Source: Oscillospiraceae bacterium
Lineage (GTDB): Bacteria; Bacillota; Clostridia; Oscillospirales; Oscillospiraceae
Assembly: GCA_015067935.1 (NCBI GenBank)
Contig: SVLL01000003.1
Span: 1 to 59,927 of the forward strand
Length of the DNA: 59,927 nucleotides
Direction: 5' to 3'
This document shows, in pieces, positions 8,417-16,392 of the stretch (position 1 is the first letter of the stretch; each line of letters begins with the position of its first letter). The notes under the pieces were generated by a model, which had not been told where the DNA came from, made no database searches, and saw only the letters and a list, made by a program, of their open reading frames with translations. A program made the translations under genes and the position numbers.

Positions 8417-8965
8417 ATGAAAAAGCTTCTTGCCATTTTGCTGTGTGCTGCCATTGTGATGGGCCTTGCCGGCTGCGGCAGCTTTGAGGATGTACTGGCA
8501 TCTGCCATCGATTATGCGGAAAGCAACACCGCACAGTACAATAAGATTCTGGAGGATGCAGGCATCGTCCATGCCAGCCCCGTGTTTGGCGACAATATTT
8601 TCAGCTATGCCAGTGTGGATGAGGAAGGCAATGTCTTCTGCGCGGATTATGTGTGCAAGATCGATGTAGTCACCTCTTGGGCGGAGACCTCCTACATCCC
8701 CGTTGAAGGGTATACGGAAGACCAAATCTGGGAGCTGAAGCGTGCGCTCCGGGTGGAGTTGGACTATCTGGATCTGCTTGCGTGCTGCTCCATGCGGTTT
8801 AATCGTGCAGGGAACTACTTAAAGGTCACCTGTGTGTTTACCGATGTGAACAAGGAAGAAAACTATGATGCCATTTATAAGGCGGGGCTTTCCTCGGAGA
8901 ATGCTACCATTTCGATGAAGGCATCGGAGGACATCCTGCTGGCAGACGGCTGCGTGAAGAAGTAA
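8417..8965 (+). CDS. Hypothetical lipoprotein
   Basis: The 182-residue protein starts with a lipoprotein signal peptide, MKKLLAILLCAAIVMGLAGCG, with the lipobox LAGC at Cys20, so it should be anchored on the outer face of the membrane. The mature domain has no motif I recognise. AGGAGAGAAAGAG precedes the ATG. It is the second gene behind the HD hydrolase. Its 3' end overlaps the convergent 99-residue ORF by 62 bases, which is unusual. Confidence 0.8.
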   Translation: MKKLLAILLCAAIVMGLAGCGSFEDVLASAIDYAESNTAQYNKILEDAGIVHASPVFGDNIFSYASVDEEGNVFCADYVCKIDVVTSWAETSYIPVEGYTEDQIWELKRALRVELDYLDLLACCSMRFNRAGNYLKVTCVFTDVNKEENYDAIYKAGLSSENATISMKASEDILLADGCVKK

Positions 8966-9203
8966 ATAAAGTTTCATCCCCGGCGGAAGCCGGGGATGTG
9001 TCTGTTTTGGGGTTGAGAGCTCGTTCCAGAATGGGGCGGAAGATGCCCGTAAACTGCCGATAGGCGGCAGCTTCCTGCGCAGGGGTAAGGCGGCCTGCGG
9101 CCTTGCGCTCCTTCAGGCGTTTGGCGCGCTTTTCCATTTGTCGGATCTGGCGGTCGATGGTGCCGATGGCGGCGTTGGCGGTGGGGTTGGAATAGTAACT
9201 CAT
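8904..9203 (-). CDS. Basic 99-residue protein of unknown function
   Basis: The product begins MSYYSNPTANAAIGTIDRQI and is rich in Arg/Lys in the middle (QMEKRAKRLKERKAAGRLTP), then ends in a low-complexity Pro/Ser tail. The middle could form a charged helix that binds nucleic acid or protein. A textbook CAGGAGGTACATT site supports the start. The last 62 bases overlap the lipoprotein gene on the other strand, and codons 60-75 run through the hairpin at 8976-8998, so the C-terminal third may not be conserved. I do not recognise the family. Confidence 0.6.
   Translation of the reverse strand: MSYYSNPTANAAIGTIDRQIRQMEKRAKRLKERKAAGRLTPAQEAAAYRQFTGIFRPILERALNPKTDTSPASAGDETLFTSSRSRLPAGCPPMPSSKW
8976..9000 (+). 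terminator. Hairpin after the lipoprotein gene
   Basis: CATCCCCGGC and GCCGGGGATG form a 10-bp stem with a four-base loop, 11 bases after the lipoprotein stop. The following T run is weak, so termination efficiency is uncertain. It lies inside the antisense 99-residue ORF. Confidence 0.5.
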
Positions 9204-9221
9204 AATGTACCTCCTGAAATT

Positions 9222-9296
9222 GTAGTGACAGCTCCCGGGGATACGAAAAACCTGCCTTGAAAAGGGCAGACTTCTCCCGTGGGAAATCTGTACTAC
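9222..9296. ncRNA. Candidate structured leader RNA
   Basis: The 75 bases open with GTAGT.ACAG and close with CTGT.ACTAC, so they can pair into a terminal stem. Inside are a CTGCC/GGCAG hairpin and a CAGA..TCCC/GGGA..TCTG hairpin. Read on the minus strand, it would form a multi-stem junction 18 bases before the start of the 99-residue gene. On the plus strand it lies far upstream of the EamA gene. It does not match a riboswitch class I know. The rest of this ~320-base gap has no gene I can support. Confidence 0.3.
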
Positions 9297-9444
9297 ATTT
9301 CGAAACAGGTCTTTTTTGATGTATGGGTTGACGCTTTGTAAATGATAACGACCCATTACGGTATTTTTCGCACGAATACGAAAAATCGGACGAACAATGT
9401 TCGCTCCTGCAATGAGGGATCTGCTGCGCCAATTGCATTGGTTC

Positions 9445-9473
9445 TTGCAATTCGTTTTGCGGTGTGGTAAACT
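9445..9473 (+). promoter_or_regulatory. Promoter of the EamA/CapA/M20 operon
   Basis: TTGCAA at 9445-9450 and TAAACT at 9468-9473 are separated by 17 bases, about 50 bases before the EamA start. Confidence 0.5.
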
Positions 9474-9523
9474 GTGGATATAAAATGGCGGAGTATGGGG
9501 CCGCCGGAAGAAGGTATGAAAAA

Positions 9524-10399
9524 ATGAAGAAAAGTCGGGCGTTGGCCCTAATCATCATTTCCAGCTTTATGTTCGCCACATCAGGTATTTTTGTGCGTTT
9601 GCTGGGCCCCTATGGCTTCACATCCATACAGATGACGGCTATGCGAGGAATTGTTTCTGCCATAACACTGACTGTATTTCTGCTCCTTACGAACAGAAAA
9701 AGTCTGAAGATATCCTTTAAAGGCATTCTTCTCTTTATCCTCAGCGGTGCGTTTATGTTTCTGGCAGCGTTCTTTTATTATACTGCTATGGGCTATACAA
9801 CGATCGCAACCGCGGTAGTGCTGATGTATGCGGCACCGATTTATGTATTGCTGTACTCGGTACTGTTTTTAAAGGAAAAGCTGACACCGATGAAAATAGC
9901 AGCCGTTATCGTGATGTTGGTAGGTATGGCATTGGTTTCCGGCATTGCAGGAGGTATGGAATTTAACTTTTGGGGCGTTTTCTTTGCGGTTTTGGCAGGC
10001 GTGGCATACGCAGGCTACAACATCGTGGCAAAACTGGAAATGAAGCACGGATATGATCCGATGACGGCGATGACTTACTGCTATATTACCATGGGTCTGG
10101 TGGCCGGCTCCTGCGCAGATATTCCGAATATGGTGGAGCTGATCGGTCAGTCTCCGCTGACCTTGATACCGCTGATTTTGGGCATAGGACTGCTTACTTG
10201 TGCAATTCCCTATTTGCTCTATACGGTTTCCTTAAAGGTTGTTCCTGCCGGAACGGCTTGCGTGCTGGCCTTGATTGAGCCTATGGCGGCTATTATTTAC
10301 AGCGTAGTATTCTTTAACGAGCCGCTGACGGTGCCACTGGTGGTGGGCGTGGTTTTGATTCTCAGTGCCGTATTTATGATCAGCAGAATCAAAGAATAA
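9524..10399 (+). CDS. EamA-family drug/metabolite transporter
   Basis: The 291-residue protein has about ten spans in two EamA repeats: an N-terminal half with IIISSFMFATSGIFVRLLGP and a C-terminal half with VVPAGTACVLALIEPMAAII. This is the DMT superfamily, which exports metabolites or drugs or carries nucleotide sugars. The chosen ATG lies nine bases after GAAGGT; earlier in-frame codons would add a polar, non-family N-terminus. It starts an operon with a CapA-like gene 15 bases downstream and an M20 peptidase. The substrate is unknown, but the neighbours suggest an amino acid or peptide-derived compound. Confidence 0.88.
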   Translation: MKKSRALALIIISSFMFATSGIFVRLLGPYGFTSIQMTAMRGIVSAITLTVFLLLTNRKSLKISFKGILLFILSGAFMFLAAFFYYTAMGYTTIATAVVLMYAAPIYVLLYSVLFLKEKLTPMKIAAVIVMLVGMALVSGIAGGMEFNFWGVFFAVLAGVAYAGYNIVAKLEMKHGYDPMTAMTYCYITMGLVAGSCADIPNMVELIGQSPLTLIPLILGIGLLTCAIPYLLYTVSLKVVPAGTACVLALIEPMAAIIYSVVFFNEPLTVPLVVGVVLILSAVFMISRIKE

Positions 10400-10414
10400 C
10401 GGGAGGTTATTTTT

Positions 10415-11701
10415 ATGAAATTTACAGCAGCAGGTGATGCTCTGCTTCAGCAGAGGATTCCCCAAAACTATGAGGGTTTTGCCCCCGTCCGGGACTATAT
10501 CGCCCGGGGCGATGCAAGGTTTTTCAATCTGGAGACTACGCTGAATTACGAGGGCGAGTGCTATGCCTCCCAGTTTTCCGGCGGTACTTATGTGCGCACC
10601 AATCCCGAGGGCTTCGAGGATTTGCTGGAATACGGCTTTAATATGACCAGCTTCAACAACAACCACACCATGGATTTCTCCTATGAGGGTATGCTCAAGA
10701 CCTTGGATGTGATCGATGCGTGCGGCGTGGTGAACGCCGGCGTGGGTCGGAATCTGGATGAGGCCGCAGCACCCCGTTATCTGGATACTCCTAACGGGCG
10801 TGTGGCGTTGATTTCCATCAACACCTATTTTGAGGCCTGCATGATGGCCGGCAAGCAGTCCCGTCGGTTCCCCGGCAGACCCGGCATCAACGGTCTGCGC
10901 CACAGCGAAACGCTGATGGTGGAGGCGGAGGATTTTGCCAAGATTCAGGAGATCACCGAAAAAACCGGCATCAATTTCGAGGAGAAAATCCATATTGCTC
11001 AGGGCTACAGCAAGCCCTTCCCGGAGGGGATCTGCCAGATGGGCAACCTTCGGTTCCAGCTGGGGGAAAAGGCCGGACGGGTCGGCAAGTGCAACGAAGA
11101 GGATCTGGAACGGGTGAAGAAGGCAATCTTTGAAGCCCAGCTGCAGGCAAATTATATTTTGATTTCTGTCCATCATCACGAGATGGGACCCGGCTCCAAT
11201 GAGCTGCCCCCGGATTTTCTGGAGGAATTTGCCCATTTCTGCATTGATGTGGGTGCCCACGCCGTCATCGGTCACGGACCCCATCTGCTGCGGCCCGTGG
11301 AGGTCTACAAAAATCGGCCCATTTTCTACTCGCTGGGTGATTTTATTCTGCAGCTGTACAGTGTGCCGGTGGCCCCGGAGGATTTCTATGCCAAGCAGGG
11401 TTTGACCTCCGATGAAACTGTCCACGCATTGCTTGCCAAGCGATCTGCCAATTTCAGCCGGGGACTGATGGAGGATCCGGTGATGACCGAGGCGGTCGTG
11501 CCTTACTGGGAGATGGAAAACGGTGAACTTACCAAGCTTGAGCTGCTGCCCGTAGTCTGCCGCAAGCAGGAAAACAAGAGCGTGTCCGGTTTGCCGGTGG
11601 TGGGCGAGCAGGAGAAGATTGCCCGGCGGCTGGCACGGCTGTCCGAGCCTTACGGCGTGAAGATGACGCTGGAAGACGGTATTATCAAGTGCAGCTGGTA
11701 A
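10415..11701 (+). CDS. CapA-family metallophosphatase-like protein
   Basis: The 428-residue protein belongs to the PGA_cap/CapA family of metallophosphoesterase-fold proteins: AAGDALL at the N-terminus, FFNLETTL, FNNNHTMDF, SVHHHEMGP and GHGPHLLRPVEVY supply the conserved Asp, Glu, Asn and His ligands. CapA is needed for poly-gamma-glutamate capsule export in Bacillus, and other members have unknown substrates. Unlike CapA it has no signal peptide or membrane anchor, so it should be cytoplasmic. CGGGAGG precedes the ATG. Confidence 0.85.
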   Translation: MKFTAAGDALLQQRIPQNYEGFAPVRDYIARGDARFFNLETTLNYEGECYASQFSGGTYVRTNPEGFEDLLEYGFNMTSFNNNHTMDFSYEGMLKTLDVIDACGVVNAGVGRNLDEAAAPRYLDTPNGRVALISINTYFEACMMAGKQSRRFPGRPGINGLRHSETLMVEAEDFAKIQEITEKTGINFEEKIHIAQGYSKPFPEGICQMGNLRFQLGEKAGRVGKCNEEDLERVKKAIFEAQLQANYILISVHHHEMGPGSNELPPDFLEEFAHFCIDVGAHAVIGHGPHLLRPVEVYKNRPIFYSLGDFILQLYSVPVAPEDFYAKQGLTSDETVHALLAKRSANFSRGLMEDPVMTEAVVPYWEMENGELTKLELLPVVCRKQENKSVSGLPVVGEQEKIARRLARLSEPYGVKMTLEDGIIKCSW

Positions 11702-11742
11702 ATGGGGAAAGCCTTTGGCAACAACATGGTTTAGGAGAAGAT

Positions 11743-12888
11743 ATGATGGAACTGAATCAGGATGTTTTGAGGTATTTGGAAGATTCCTTTGACGAAACGA
11801 TGGAGCTGTTGGAGACCCTCTGCAAGATTCCTGCGCCTTCTCATCACGAGGAAAAAAGAGCGGCCTTCTGCAAGAATTGGCTGGAAAGCATCGGCGCAAA
11901 GGGCGTGTACATTGACGATGCGCTGAATGTGGTGTTCCCTTGGTGCTGTGAGGGGAAGAAAGAATTGGTGGTCTTTATGGCCCACACGGACACGGTTTTT
12001 CCCGATATGACCGAGCCGATGCCCTACAGTAACGATGGCAAGAATGTCTATTCTCCCGGTGTGGGTGATGATACGCTGTGCCTTGTGATGATGCTGATGG
12101 TTGTCAAGTATATTGTGGAGAATAATCTGCAGTCTGACAAGGGCATTGTGTTTGTGGCCAATTCCTGCGAGGAGGGTTTGGGCAACCTGAAGGGCGTCAA
12201 GAAGGTTATGGAGGCGTATGCCGGTCGTGTGGAGCGGTTCTACACCTTCGACGGAATGTATGACCATCTGTACAGTCGCTGTGTGGGTTCTCATCGCTAC
12301 AGGCTGACTTTGGAGACCAAGGGCGGTCACTCCTTCAGCAATTTCGGAAACCGCAATGCCATCTGTGCCGCGGCAGAGCTGATTTGCGCTTTGAGCAAGT
12401 GCGAGATTCCCGTGGACGGGGACAGCAAGACCACCTGGAATGTGGGTATTATCGAGGGCGGCACTTCCGTCAATACCATTGCCCAGAATGCGTCCTTTAT
12501 GTATGAATATCGCTCCGATTCCTACAAGTGTCTGGCAAAGATGAAGGAATTTTTTGAACAGACGGTGGAAAAGGCAAAGCAGGATCCTGAAGTGAGAATC
12601 ACGGTTGATGTCATCGGCATTCGCCCTTGCGGTGAAGAGGTGGACGAGGGGATTTTCAATGAAATGGTTGAAAATGTTGTGAAGGTCTGCGAAAAGCATA
12701 CCGGTATTCCCTGCGCGAAAGAGTCCGGCTCTACCGATGCCAATATTCCTATGTCACTGGGTATTCCGTCTGTCTGCGTGGGCAACTATATGGGCGGCGG
12801 CGTGCACACCCGGGAGGAATGGGCAGAGATTGCGTCCATTCCTGTGGGGCTGAAGATTACCGCTGAGATCATTTTGCAGTATTGTTAA
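11743..12888 (+). CDS. M20-family metallopeptidase
   Basis: The 381-residue enzyme carries the M20 zinc site: HTD in MAHTDTVFPD, Asp in GVGDDTLCL, the Glu-Glu pair in ANSCEEGLGN, and a C-terminal histidine in GGGVHTREEWAEI. Family members remove amino acids from dipeptides or tripeptides, or deacylate amino acids. The central dimerisation domain is present (about residues 180-290, containing KGGHSFSNFGNRNAI). TAGGAG lies six bases before the first ATG; the next ATG is one codon later. It completes the EamA/CapA operon and is followed by a shared terminator. The physiological substrate is unknown. Confidence 0.88.
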   Translation: MMELNQDVLRYLEDSFDETMELLETLCKIPAPSHHEEKRAAFCKNWLESIGAKGVYIDDALNVVFPWCCEGKKELVVFMAHTDTVFPDMTEPMPYSNDGKNVYSPGVGDDTLCLVMMLMVVKYIVENNLQSDKGIVFVANSCEEGLGNLKGVKKVMEAYAGRVERFYTFDGMYDHLYSRCVGSHRYRLTLETKGGHSFSNFGNRNAICAAAELICALSKCEIPVDGDSKTTWNVGIIEGGTSVNTIAQNASFMYEYRSDSYKCLAKMKEFFEQTVEKAKQDPEVRITVDVIGIRPCGEEVDEGIFNEMVENVVKVCEKHTGIPCAKESGSTDANIPMSLGIPSVCVGNYMGGGVHTREEWAEIASIPVGLKITAEIILQYC

Positions 12889-12896
12889 ATAGAACA

Positions 12897-12925
12897 CACC
12901 CCCAAGGGTTTCCTTGGGGGCGTTG
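12897..12925. terminator. Bidirectional terminator
   Basis: CCCCCAAGG and CCTTGGGGG pair around a GTTT loop between the convergent M20 peptidase and XRE genes. Confidence 0.75.
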
Positions 12926-12928
12926 CTA

Positions 12929-13141
12929 TTATGGATAGGGATTGCGCTGTTTGGTAAGACCAAGCAAGTAATCTACACTAACGCTGTAGAATTTTGCAAG
13001 CTTTACAAGAACCTCAGTTGGAATGTCCCGCTTGCCACTTTCGTAGTGGGAGTAGCAGGCTTGGGTACAGTTCAGTACTTTGGCAAGATCTTCTTGTTTC
13101 AGATCCCGGTCCTCGCGCAAATTTCGGATTCGCTCGTGCAT
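12929..13141 (-). CDS. XRE-family regulator
   Basis: This 70-residue protein is a single Cro/C1-type helix-turn-helix: RIRNLREDRDLKQEDLAKVL forms helices 1-2 and TQACYSHYESGKRDIP the recognition region, with KLAKFYSVSVDYLLG completing the fold. The ATG follows AGAGGTGA; an upstream in-frame ATG overlaps the preceding peptidase gene. It starts 13 bases after that peptidase's stop on the same strand, so it is probably co-transcribed. No effector domain is present, so it may respond by oligomer state or to a partner. Confidence 0.85.
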   Translation of the reverse strand: MHERIRNLREDRDLKQEDLAKVLNCTQACYSHYESGKRDIPTEVLVKLAKFYSVSVDYLLGLTKQRNPYP

Positions 13142-13154
13142 ACGCTCACCTCTG

Positions 13155-14756
13155 TCAGGCCGCAAGGGATTGCTCAAGGGTTTTGCGGATTTCCGCTGCG
13201 CGGCCGGGGGTGAAGGGACTCTTCAAGCCGGCACTTTCCACAAAGGCAAGGAAGAAGGCTTCCTCCGTGGCCAGATTGTCCTCCCACAGGGCAAGACCGC
13301 TGCCCTTTTCGTTCTGCTCCAGCTGGTAAAGCTGCAGCGCGGCATCGTTACTGGTCACATAGCTGACCACATACATAGGCTCGGTGAAGAAATGACCGAT
13401 TGCCACAAAATCCCGGGGGTCCCAATCCCAAGCGTCGAAGCCAAACTGCGTGCCGATCTGTTCGTACAGCTTCTGCACATTTTCCGTTGTCAGCCTGCTG
13501 CCCTTCAGGTCGTACACCTGATGCTCAAAGAGGGCGTAGGCGGCCTGCTCCACAAAAACACTCAGACTGTCCAGCATCTTCCACCGGGTCAGTGTTCCGG
13601 CCTCCGGGCCGTAGCAAAGGGTCAGGTATTCCATACCCTGCGAGAAAACCTCTGCCACATCCACGCCGGCATAGCTGCCGTGGGCGGCATAGTCGCTGCA
13701 GAAGTGACCGAATTCGTGGGCGAAGGTCAGCTTGTCGGATTCATAGCCCGAGGGATTAAGGAAAATGTAAGGGGAGGTATAATCGACCAGATAGACCTCG
13801 AAAGAGCCGTTATACTTTTTGTCGCTGGCTGTAATGTCGTACAGCCCGGCATCCTTCATAGCGGTGAAGGCATAGTCGGCAGTGCCGCCCATCGCCTGCA
13901 CACTGCCCTCCAGATAGGCGAAGGTCTGGCTCTGGTTGCTGAATTTCAAGGTCAGCTCCGTATTTAAGGCGGTTCTGTATAGGGGCACAAGCTCCTTGCC
14001 GATATCCGCCAGATAGGCTTCCGCCTGCTGGGGAGTATAGTCCCGCTTGTGGTAGAAATCGTAGGCAAAGCTGGGGTAGTCCGGATAGCCGGCGTATTCG
14101 GCGATTTGCTGACGCACGCCCACCAGCTTCACATAAAGGTCGGCCATCTGGGTGCCGTAGAGGGTGAAATACTCCTCGGAGTAGTGCTCCACTGCCTGCG
14201 CGTCGGAGCAGAGCTGATAGTATTTTTCTTCCAGTGCGGCTTCCTGCTCCATCAGGTCCAAAAAGGTTTCGTCCCAGATGGATTCGCCTTCGTAACTGTC
14301 GAAAAAGCCTTCCCCGAAGGAGGGGTCTTTTTCCAGCTTGTCCCGCAGAGGGCAGGCGGCAAGGGTGTAGAACATTTCTTCCAGCATTGCGTCAAAGGTG
14401 GCGGAGGCTTGCAGGCAGAAGTTATATTCTTCCTCCCATTTGGCATCGGTCAGATCCTTGAAATAGAAAATGCTTGCCAGATTGTAATTGGTATAGAAAT
14501 TATTATAGAGGTTATAGACGACCCATACCTGATCCACCACCGTGGAAACCTTGTTCTCGGTTTCTGCCAGAGAACAGCATTTGGTAAGCTCCTCTTCCAT
14601 TTTGGCAGGGTCGGGACGGGTGTATTCCATTTCGCTGAAGGGCGTGACCTGCAAGGTGGTCAGCTCTTTCCACAAATCATCAAAGCTCTTGCCGCTGCAG
14701 CCGGTGAAAAGCAGTACCACCGCAAGGACAAGACAAAGCCATTTCATTTTCTTCAC
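13155..14756 (-). CDS. M3-family oligoendopeptidase-like lipoprotein
   Basis: The 533-residue protein has a lipoprotein signal (LVLAVVLLFTGC) and a zinc metallopeptidase domain. HEFGH at residues 347-351 supplies two ligands and the catalytic Glu, and the third ligand is probably Glu369 in DVAEVFSQGMEY, the spacing and SQ context of M3 peptidases (thimet/PepF type). Most bacterial M3 enzymes are cytoplasmic, so a membrane-anchored extracytoplasmic form is a variation worth noting. Translation starts at GTG behind AAAGGAGG. It is co-directional with the small XRE gene that follows. Confidence 0.87.
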   Translation of the reverse strand: MKKMKWLCLVLAVVLLFTGCSGKSFDDLWKELTTLQVTPFSEMEYTRPDPAKMEEELTKCCSLAETENKVSTVVDQVWVVYNLYNNFYTNYNLASIFYFKDLTDAKWEEEYNFCLQASATFDAMLEEMFYTLAACPLRDKLEKDPSFGEGFFDSYEGESIWDETFLDLMEQEAALEEKYYQLCSDAQAVEHYSEEYFTLYGTQMADLYVKLVGVRQQIAEYAGYPDYPSFAYDFYHKRDYTPQQAEAYLADIGKELVPLYRTALNTELTLKFSNQSQTFAYLEGSVQAMGGTADYAFTAMKDAGLYDITASDKKYNGSFEVYLVDYTSPYIFLNPSGYESDKLTFAHEFGHFCSDYAAHGSYAGVDVAEVFSQGMEYLTLCYGPEAGTLTRWKMLDSLSVFVEQAAYALFEHQVYDLKGSRLTTENVQKLYEQIGTQFGFDAWDWDPRDFVAIGHFFTEPMYVVSYVTSNDAALQLYQLEQNEKGSGLALWEDNLATEEAFFLAFVESAGLKSPFTPGRAAEIRKTLEQSLAA

Positions 14757-14892
14757 GGCAATTCCTCCTTTTTCTTCAGCATACCATAAAATGCCTTATT
14801 TCGCAAGGCTTTTCCCGTTTTTTCCCCGGATGCATAAAATCCCCCTTCTTGGCAAACAATACCTGCGAACACAAAAACAAGGAGGTTAAGTT

Positions 14893-16098
14893 ATGCGTTC
14901 CAAACTCTTTTTGCGTTGCATTGCCGCAGTGCTGTGTACCCTCTGTCTGGTGGGCGGTGTCACCGCGCTGGAGACCGATTGCGACAGCACCTATTGCTTT
15001 CGTCCGGAGGATCTTTCTCAGGATGAGCCCATTACGGGCATCTGCATTACCGCTCTGCCGGACCCTGAGACCGGTACGGTGATGCTGGGCACCCGGGTCA
15101 TTCGTCCCGGGGATATTCTCACTGCCGAGCAGGTAGCGCAAATGACCTTTTCGCCCCTTCCTACCCAGGAAAACAAAGAGGCGGTGGTCACATATCTGCC
15201 CATTTATGAAAACCGGGTGGCTGCCCCTGCCACAGCCGTTATTACCGTCCGGGGCAAGACGGATCAGGCTCCCGTTGCCGAGGATTTCACGGTAGAAACC
15301 TACAAGAATTTGCCCAATCAGGGTGTTTTGAAGGTTAGCGACCCGGAAGGGAAGGCCCTGACCTATTCTGTGATGCGTCAGCCCAAGCGGGGTACTGTGG
15401 AGGTGCACGCAGACGGCTCTTTCGTGTACACGCCCAAGAAAAACAAGGTGGGTGTGGATTCCTTCACCTTTACCGCAACCGATCCTGCCGGCAATGTATC
15501 CCGGGAGGCAACGGTGACGGTGAGTATTCTCAAGCCCGGAGATTCTGCCCAGTATACGGATACGGTGGGAGAAAGCTACCGCTTCGAGGCGGAATGGCTG
15601 AAAAATACCGGCCTGTTCGTGGGTGAGCAGATCGGCGGCAGCCAATGCTTCCGGGCGGAAAAGACGGTCAGTAAGGGTGACTTTCTGGCGATGATGGTGA
15701 AGGCTCTGGGAATTCCCGTGGAGGAAAAGGCGGAATTTACCGGCTACACCGATCAGGTGCCCGGGTGGCTGAAGCCCTATCTGGCAGCGGCAATGCGCTC
15801 CGGACTGACCGCAAAGCTGCCCCTGAGTGAAACCGGTGCGCTGGGGATCGATCAGCCTATTTCCGGGGCGGAGGCGGCGGTGATGCTGCAAAATGCTATG
15901 GATTTGTCCGTTTCCGCGTCTGCCAAGCCGGTGGACAAGGAAGTGCCCGATTGGGCGGCTTCCGCGGTGATGGCAATGAATGACAACGGTATTCCGGTGA
16001 ACGGTACGGTCACCCTGACCCGGGGTGAGGTGGCGATCATCCTGTATCGTGCCAATCAGCTGGCCGGGGATGCCCCCGGGCTGAGTATGTATCAGTAA
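14893..16098 (+). CDS. Secreted cadherin-like/SLH-like cell-surface protein
   Basis: The 401-residue protein has a cleavable signal peptide (LFLRCIAAVLCTLCLVGGVTA), an extracellular region, a cadherin-like tandem Ig domain near residues 115-215 (LTYSVMRQPKRGTVEVHADG, SFTFTATDPAGNVS), and a C-terminal region (about 240-390) with two or three SLH-like repeats (WLKNTGLFVGEQIGG, VPGWLKPYLAAAM, VPDWAASAVMAMNDNGI). SLH repeats bind secondary cell-wall polymers. The repeats are divergent, so anchoring is inferred. AAGGAGGTTAAGTT precedes the ATG. A terminator follows; it is monocistronic. Confidence 0.75.
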   Translation: MRSKLFLRCIAAVLCTLCLVGGVTALETDCDSTYCFRPEDLSQDEPITGICITALPDPETGTVMLGTRVIRPGDILTAEQVAQMTFSPLPTQENKEAVVTYLPIYENRVAAPATAVITVRGKTDQAPVAEDFTVETYKNLPNQGVLKVSDPEGKALTYSVMRQPKRGTVEVHADGSFVYTPKKNKVGVDSFTFTATDPAGNVSREATVTVSILKPGDSAQYTDTVGESYRFEAEWLKNTGLFVGEQIGGSQCFRAEKTVSKGDFLAMMVKALGIPVEEKAEFTGYTDQVPGWLKPYLAAAMRSGLTAKLPLSETGALGIDQPISGAEAAVMLQNAMDLSVSASAKPVDKEVPDWAASAVMAMNDNGIPVNGTVTLTRGEVAIILYRANQLAGDAPGLSMYQ

Positions 16099-16106
16099 AA
16101 GAGAAC

Positions 16107-16134
16107 CACCCCACGCCGATGGCGTGGGGTGTTC
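16107..16134 (+). terminator. Intrinsic terminator
   Basis: CACCCCACGCC and GGCGTGGGGTG form an 11-bp stem with a GAT loop, nine bases after the surface-protein stop. Confidence 0.7.
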
Positions 16135-16146
16135 GTATGTATGGAA

Positions 16147-16392
16147 TTATTCGGAGGGGGTTTCTTCGCCCTTATTCTTTTTCGCGGCGAGGTATCTGTG
16201 CCAAGCGAAAATGGTTATCAGAAGAAAGAGAATCTGGCAGAAAATCTCCCAAACCAGAGAATAGGGATTTGCAATGATTTCACTGAAATCTCTGACGAAA
16301 ATGCAGATCTCCCGAATCTGGATTATGGTAAAAATAATGGGGCTGAACAGCGTTTCGAAAAACGGTTTGTTTCTGTTGTTAATGCGGCTCAT
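16147..16392 (-). CDS. Small membrane protein
   Basis: The 81-residue product has two hydrophobic stretches (FSPIIFTIIQIREICIF and EIFCQILFLLITIFAW) and a short basic/acidic C-terminal tail. Its ATG overlaps the stop of the preceding 435-residue membrane gene by four bases (ATGA), so the two are translationally coupled. I do not recognise the family. Confidence 0.7.
   Translation of the reverse strand: MSRINNRNKPFFETLFSPIIFTIIQIREICIFVRDFSEIIANPYSLVWEIFCQILFLLITIFAWHRYLAAKKNKGEETPSE

Noticed and set aside
9356..9440. Hairpins read as a known riboswitch upstream of EamA
   Set aside because: No class-defining conserved bases could be matched, so only the 75-base palindrome nearby is reported as a candidate structure.
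10232..11899. A 555-codon frame antisense to the CapA-like gene
   Set aside because: No motif and it crosses three plus-strand gene boundaries of a coherent operon.
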